NCBI GenBank assembly: GCA_016081115.2
Contig: CM071930.1
Coordinates: 45,545,335-45,609,334 of the forward strand
Length of the DNA: 64,000 bases
Direction of reading: 5' to 3'
Origin: Rehmannia glutinosa
Taxonomy: Eukaryota; Streptophyta; Magnoliopsida; Lamiales; Orobanchaceae
Numbering within the stretch: position 1 is the first letter of the stretch; the number at the start of each line of letters is the position of its first letter. Shown one piece after another: positions 58,026-64,000 of the stretch. A program made the translations under genes and the position numbers. The notes beneath the pieces were generated by a model. That model was given only the letters and a program-made list of their open reading frames with translations. It made no database searches and was not told the DNA's origin.

Positions 58026-59847
58026 ATGGCGGAGGGAACTCGTATAAAAGGTCTTCAGGAAGCTAAAAAACGATTGGATTAGATTTTACAGACGGAAGCC
58101 ATGAAAAGGGAAGCCTCTGAGATGAAACTGCAGGAACAAATGGCAGGGATTAGTTCAGAGGTGCATGATCATTTAACCAATATTAACAACAAATATGAAC
58201 ACTTAACTCATACCTTAGCCACCATACAGTTACAGTTTCTTAACATGAGTAAAGGAAAAGGGCCATCGGATGAAGAATCCATTCTAGGGGATCCCAACCC
58301 TGGAGTCAATCTTGAAAGCACATTCATGAGGAATCAGCAATCCACAAGATCGAGGATGACCCCAAACCACAATGGTATGCAACTAATCAGCTCCATTCCT
58401 AAACTTGACTTTCCCAGGTTCGATGGAACCCAACCCAGAACATGGATACTCAAATGCAACAACTATTTCCGCTTGATTCCAACCTGACTCCCAGAAGGTT
58501 ATTTTGGCTTCCCTACATTTTGAAGGCAAAGCAGCCCAATGGTACCAGAGTTTCTCTTTGAAACAAGGAGATCTATCTTGGCAGCAGTTTTTGGAAGTAA
58601 TTTCGGCCCGATTTGAAGAGTTAAAGGAAGAAAGAATCATTGTTGAGTTCAATAAATTAAAGCAAATTGGGACATATGCGGATTATGTGGATAAGTTTGA
58701 GGATCTCAGGGCTTGTATGCTTATTCTTAACTGTGATTATTGAGAAGAATATTTTATTTCCAGCTTCATTAGTGGCTTAAGTGAAGAATTACAGACCATG
58801 ATTAACATGTTTGAGCCACATACCCTACAAATGTGCAATTGATTTGGGAAGAAAACATATTCTATCCCTAGAAGCTATCTCCAGGAAGTTAAAAGTCCCA
58901 AACAAAACTCTCCCTAACACATTTCAATCTTACAGAAGGACTGAGTCCCCACCCCTTGCTTCTAAAGGGGTGAAAAACCTACCTGCCAAACCCCCCATCA
59001 AACTACTTACAACTTCTGAGATGGCTGCTAGGATTGAGAAAGGGCTACGCTACAACTGTGATGAGCCTTTCTCTTTTGGACATAAGTGCAAGCAGAGAAT
59101 TACTTATATGATTATGACAAATGAAAAGAGGAAGAGATCTCTAATAGCCAGGATTATGTTGCAGATGACACCTTAAACCCACCCCTGAATCAGATGGATG
59201 AAGTGCAGATGTCATTGAATTCTATTTCTGGGGAAGATGGGATAACCACTATGAGGGTGTATGGGGAGTGTGGTTATCACAAGTTACATATCTTAATTGA
59301 CTCTGATAGCACTTTAAGCTTCATACATGAAGCTACTGCAAGAAGGTTGGGTTGTCACATTGAATTAGCCAAACCATTGTTGGTTAAGGTGGCAAGTGGT
59401 CAAAGGATGGTAAGTTCAAAAAAGGCTACTTGATTTAAGTGGAGGATGCAGGGACAAGACTTCACTTATTCCTTGAGGGTGTTGGAGAATGAGGGATATG
59501 ATTTAATTCTGGGTGGTGATTGGCTAAAATCATGCACTCCCATTGAATTCGACTATGACAAAATGACTTTCACAGTCACCTCAAAAGGGAAGAGAGTGAA
59601 GATTCAAAGGCTATTACCTCAATTGTTGATTGCAAACTTATTTGGGCATGCATTGTATAAAATGATGCATGAGGAAATGTATGATGATATTGAAGAAATT
59701 TTTATGGTGAAGGTGCAGGACAAAGATAAACCAGGAAATCCTATTTTGCAAAGCTTATTAGAAGAGTTTGCTGATGTCTTTGAAGAACCTAAAGGCTTAC
59801 CCCCTGGCAGGGGGGGTGGAACATCAGATATTGCTCAAGCCAGATAG
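58026..59847 (+). pseudogene. Chromovirus copy 1 gag and protease
   Basis: The ATG at 58026 starts MAEGTRIKGLQEAKKRLD, stopped by TAG at 58080-58082. Gag continues (LDFPRFDGTQPRTWILKCNN), shifts frame at 58485 and resumes with FEGKAAQWYQSFSLKQGDLS. Further damage: a TGA at 58741-58743, shifts near 58830 and 59180, and a TGA at 59431-59433. The knuckle region YNCDEPFSFGHKCKQR lacks the first family Cys. The protease site reads LIDSDSTLSFI, with Asp where DSG has Gly. Confidence 0.85.
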
Positions 59848-59849
59848 TG

Positions 59850-61130
59850 TGGTTAAGCACCAGTATCCTTATAGGACATCCCATAACCATAAGGAAGAGA
59901 TAGAGAAGATTGTGAAAGAAATGATGGAGTCAGGAATTATTCAACACAGTAGGAGTCCATTTGCCTCTCCTGTGCTGTTGTGAAAAAGAAGGATTCAACC
60001 TGGAGATTGTGTGTGGATTACAGGTACCTTAACAACCAAACCATTAAGCATGATTACCCTATACTTGTAATAGATGAGTTGTTAGATGAATTATTTGGGG
60101 CCAGATATTTTTCTAAAGTGTATTTGAGATCAGGGTATTTCCAAATACTGATGAAACCTGAAGACAGATTTCTGACAGCCTTTAGGACTCATAATGGTCA
60201 CTATGAGTTCCTTGTTATGCTATTTGGTTTGTGCAATGCACCTGCCACCTTTCAATCCCTAATGAATCAAGTCTTCAGGGAGTATTTGAGGAAGTTTGTG
60301 TTGGTCTTTTTTGATGATATTTTAATTTACAGCCCAACTTGGGAGGATCATTTGTTGCATCTTAAAACTGTTTTATCTGTGCTGAAGGAGAATAAGTTGT
60401 ATGCTAAGAGGTCCAAATGTCGTTTTGGTCAGACTCGGGTGGAATATTTGGGGCATATTATCTCACAAGAAGGGGTTTCAACTGATCCTGACAAGGTTGC
60501 TAGCATGACACAGTGGCCAACACCTACCAACCTCAAACAGTTAATGGGATTTTTGGGGTTAACTGGATATTACAGAAAGTTTGTGAAGGGGTATGGCCTG
60601 GTAAGCAGGCCATTAACTGAACTATTGAAGAAAGACAAGTTTGAGTGGATAGAAGAAGCCAATATAGCCTTTGCTAACCTTAAGCAAGCTATGACTTCTA
60701 GTCCAGTTTTAGCATTACCAGATTTTACCAAGCCATTCATTCTGGAAACAGATGCAAGCGGCTATGGCGTAGGGGCAGTGTTGATGCAACAGGGCAGACC
60801 TATAGCCTACTTGAGCAAGGTTCTATGTAAGAGGAATCAGGCCCTTTCTATCTATGAAAGGGAGTTTTTAGCAGTGCTCATGGCCATACAGAAGTGGAGG
60901 CACTATTTGGAGGGGCATAAGTTTATCATTAGAACAGACCAACAGGCTTTGAAGTATTTGCTAGATCAGAAGGTAATGACACCTTTGCAATAAAGGTGGA
61001 TTACTAAGCTGTTGCGATTGGATTATGAAATCCAATATAAAAAGGGGGAAAATGCAGTCTGCAGATGCTTTATCCAGGTGTGGGGATCCTGGAGTGGAGC
61101 ACATGGCCTTAACTACTGTCTCTCCTAACT
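59850..61130 (+). pseudogene. Chromovirus copy 1 reverse transcriptase and RNase H
   Basis: The frame 59980-60993 carries WRLCVDYRYLNNQTIKHDYP, FSKVYLRSGYFQI, GLCNAPATFQSLMNQVF, VFFDDILIYSP, GHIISQEGVSTDPDKV and RNase H (ETDASGYGVGAVLMQQ). The upstream part (59768-59983: SGIIQHSRSPFASPVLL) is in another frame. In FSKVYLRSGY the usual catalytic Asp is Tyr, so the enzyme would be dead even without the frameshift. A stop at 60991-60993 breaks off the RNase H end. Confidence 0.88.
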
Positions 61131-61289
61131 GGGTACAAAAGGTTTTGTCCAGCTATGTGGGTGACTAGTTCTTCTCTAAGATTGTGGCTGCTAAAACCAT
61201 AGATTCCACAAACCTATCCGAGTTTGAGGAAAAAGGGGGCATTCTAAGGCACAAAGGGAGCGTGTGTTGGCCAAGATGAGGATCTCGGA

Positions 61290-61680
61290 CAATTAATTTT
61301 ATCCGAAAAATGACTCCTCCTATGGGGGTCATTCAGGTATAAATGGCACTTACATACGGCTCAAGGGGATTTTCTACTGGCCAAGTATGAAAAAATATGT
61401 GGTGGATCTGATACAGAGTTGTGAAGTTTGCAAGAGAAACAAACCAGACCAAGGCCTTTACCCAAGTCTCTTGCAACCTTTACCTATTCTGGGTCAAGCA
61501 TGGACCCATATTTCTATGGATTTCATTGAGGGCATTACCTCTTCAGGAGGCAAGAATGTTATTCTGGTGGTGGTTGACAGGTTCACGAAGTATGGGCACT
61601 TCCTAGCTCTCTCTCATCCTTTCACTGCTCAAACTGTGGCCAAACGTTTCCTAGACTCGGTTTATAAATTACATGGACCC
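61290..61680 (+). pseudogene. Chromovirus copy 1 integrase, N-terminal part
   Basis: A degraded zinc-binding start is followed by MKKYVVDLIQSCEVCKRNKP and the core start ISMDFIEGITSSGGKNVILV, with DRFTKYGHFLALSHPFTAQT. The first catalytic Asp (MDF) is present. The reading breaks at KLHGPP, before the second catalytic Asp, by fusion to LTR sequence. Confidence 0.82.
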
Positions 61681-62521
61681 CCTATAGTACTATATTTATT
61701 TAAATATGATTTTGCTTCCATAGTTGTGTAGGATTTTGTGTTACAGCAATTTCAGTTTCACAAATTCAAACCCCATAGCTAAACATATCGAATCTTTGTG
61801 AAATTTTAATATCATATCTATTTTTGAATCATATTATCTCTTTGTAAAAATATTTAATAATTACGAGTAAGTGTTTTATGAGAAAATATTATTCGATCCA
61901 AACTGCGCTGAGATTTAGTATTTATTGTTCAAACCTACTAAGTTGAACCCTAAACCTTAGGAATATACCGTGAGCTTTCAAGAATGTTATTTTAGTGCTT
62001 TCGATATCGAGGTTAATACATAAGTTTTGACTTCTGAGAACTAAGATGTATATATATGTCATGAGCAAGGGTGAATTGGGGGATGAATTTGGGGAAATTC
62101 AGCAGCTAGGGTTCATACGAGATGGGGAATTTGAGAAAAGGGGATCTCAAGATGATGTGAGTACAAACTTAGCCAAGGGTGATGAAGACTTATCAGATGC
62201 AGGTACACGTGGAGCAATCGCAGCCGTGGGATACGAAGAAGAGATGATTAAATCATTGGGCGACACGTGTTAATTGATTTTATATTTTTACATTTGAAGT
62301 TAGTTGAATTATAGATTATGATGTAATTTTGGGACCACTCTATTTAGCTGTGGGAAAGGAACACGAGGAAGGCAATGAAATTAGTTACAAAAATATTCTT
62401 CTCTTCCTAATTCTATCTTCTTCCCCAAGTTCTTCTTCTCTGAATTTTATACAGTTAAACATTACAGAAATACATATAAAATATTTTACAATTCTTCATT
62501 AATATACAACAGTCCAGTACA
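61681..62521 (+). repeat. Chromovirus partial LTR between the two copies
   Basis: It corresponds to 57158-57995 with few changes and lacks the first 961 bp of the LTR. The primer site TGGTATCACAGAGCC follows at 62524. CCTATAGTA occurs at the breakpoint in both parents of the junction. Confidence 0.88.
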
Positions 62522-64000
62522 ATTGGTATCACAGAGCCAACATCCTTGGCCATGGCGGAGGGAACTCGTATGAAAGATCTTTAGGAAGCTAAAAAACGAT
62601 TGGATTAGATTTTACAGATGGAAGCCATGAAAAGGGAAGCCTCTGAGATGAAACTGCAGGAACAAATGGCAGGGATTAGTTCAGAGGTGCATGATCATTT
62701 AACCAATATTAACAACAAATATGAACACTTAACTCATACCTTAGCCACTATACAGTTACAGTTTCTTAACATGAGTAAAGGAAAAGGGACATCGGATGAA
62801 GAATCCATTCTAGGGGATCCCAACCCTGGAGTCAATCTTGAAAGCACATTCATGAGGAATCAGCAATCCACAAGATCGAGGATGACCCCAAACCACAATG
62901 GTATGCAACTAATCAGCTCCATTCCTAAACTTGACTTTCCCAGGTTCGATGGAACCCAACCCAGAACATGGATACTCAAATGCAACAACTATTTCCGCTT
63001 GATTCCAACCTGACTCCCAGAAGGTTATTTTGGCTTCCCTACATTTTGAAGGCAAAGCAGCCCAATGGTACCAGAGTTTCTCTATGAGACAAGGAGATCT
63101 ATCTTGGCAGCAGTTTTTGGAAGTAATTTCGGCCCGATTTGAAGAGTTAAAGGAAGCAAGAATCATTGTTGAGTTCAATAAATTAAAGCAAACTGGGACA
63201 TATGCGGATTATGTGGATAAGTTTGAGGATCTCAGGGCTTGTATGCTTATTCTTAACTGTGATTATTCAGAAGAATATTTTATTGCCAGCTTCATTAGTG
63301 GCTTAAGTGAAGAATTACAGGCCATGATTAATATGTTTGAGCCACATACCCTACAACAGGCAATTGATTTGGGAAGAAAACAGATTCTATCCCTAGAAGC
63401 TATCTCCAGGAAGTTAAAAGTCCCAAACAAAACTCTCCCTAACACATTTCAATCTTACAGAAGGACTGAGTCCCCACCCATTGCTTCTAAAGGGGTGAAA
63501 AACCTACCTGCCAAACCCCCCATCAAACTACTTACAGCTTCTGAGATGGCTGCTAGGAGGGAGAAAGGGCTACGCTACAACTGTGATGAGCCTTTCTCTT
63601 TTGGACATAAGTGCAAGCAGAGAATTACTTATATGATTATGACAGCTGAAGAAGAGGAAGAGATCTCTAATTGCCAGGATTATGTTGCAGATGACACCTT
63701 AAACCCACCCCTGAATCAGATGGATGAAGTGCAGATGTCATTGAATTCTATTTCTGGGGAAGATGGGATAACCACTATGAGGGTGTATTGGGAGTGTGGT
63801 TATCACAAGTTACATATCTTAATTGACTCTGATAGCACTTTAAGCTTCATACAGGAAGCTACTGCAAGAAGGTTGGGTTGTCACATTGAATTAGCCAAAC
63901 CATTGTTGGTTAAGGTGGCAAGTGGTCAAAGGATGGTAAGTTCAAAAAAGGCTACTTGATTTAAGTGGAGGATGCAGGGACAAGACTTCACTTATTCCTT
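62522..64000 (+). mobile_element. Ty3/gypsy chromovirus, copy 2, runs off the window
   Basis: Near-identical to 57996 onward. It continues past the window edge, so pol is not visible. Confidence 0.85.
62552..64000 (+). pseudogene. Chromovirus copy 2 gag and protease
   Basis: It has the same start and the same lesions as copy 1: a TAG at 62606-62608, a one-base shift at 63011, and a TGA at 63957-63959. It also has its own TAG just after MKDL. Between shared lesions it is healthier: 63030-63959 is one open frame of 309 codons covering late gag, the defective knuckle and the protease with the same DSDS site. Copy 1 is broken three more times over this span. Confidence 0.85.

Larger units (their letters stand above)
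56197..61680 (+). mobile_element. Ty3/gypsy chromovirus, copy 1, cut in integrase
   Basis: The LTR at 56197-57995 begins TGTAACACTCGGG and ends CAGTACA. The primer site TGGTATCACAGAGCC follows at 57998. Gag, protease, RT, RNase H and integrase follow on the plus strand. The reading ends at KLHGPP in integrase (61680), where it joins the middle of an LTR. Any chromodomain lies in the lost part, so the Reina/chromovirus assignment rests on the gag and RT style. Confidence 0.85.

Overview
This window is eukaryotic nuclear DNA from a flowering plant. It is AT-rich, its genes have introns, and most of it is plant-type LTR retrotransposons, DNA transposons and MITEs. The one intact host gene is an R1-type CC-NB-LRR resistance gene. 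That gene style is common in asterids, so an asterid (perhaps Lamiales or Solanales) is a reasonable but unproven guess. I see no bacterial, organellar or CRISPR features.

Layout. 1-1458: unassigned DNA with a MITE (604-853) that has a perfect 8-bp target duplication. 1459-8249: a decayed Ty1/copia element on the minus strand, with a piece of a second, tandem copy beyond its right LTR. 9384-11238: a CACTA (En/Spm) remnant whose 3' end sits inside an NLR pseudogene (11239-12582). 12583-16910: AT-rich DNA with MITE-like elements and a 5'-truncated LINE. 17044-21478: a young non-autonomous copia element (LTRs with 2 differences in 472 bp, TSD ATATT) that carries a captured, broken fragment of a host F-box gene. 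21500-21957: a SINE and a long-armed fold-back element. 22512-25136: the intact NLR gene (874 codons, single exon). 25137-30702: MITE-like DNA and a copia fragment.

30703-55370 is a four-level nest. Copia-A (minus) was split by copia-B (plus, 31406-53509). Copia-B was split by a PIF/Harbinger element (33843-49765, TSD TGA). The Harbinger element was split by a gag-only gypsy element (38414-44698, TSD TGACT). After subtracting the gypsy element, the Harbinger element is about 9.6 kb. It carries five gene units where two are usual: a nonsense-damaged DDE transposase, a damaged SANT-like partner gene, two further SANT-like genes that look intact and face each other tail to tail, and a damaged GRF zinc-finger/membrane gene. 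This is the best candidate for something not yet described.

56197-64000: a Ty3/gypsy chromovirus present twice in tandem. The two copies share the same inactivating lesions and are joined through a partial LTR at a short microhomology; the second copy runs off the window.
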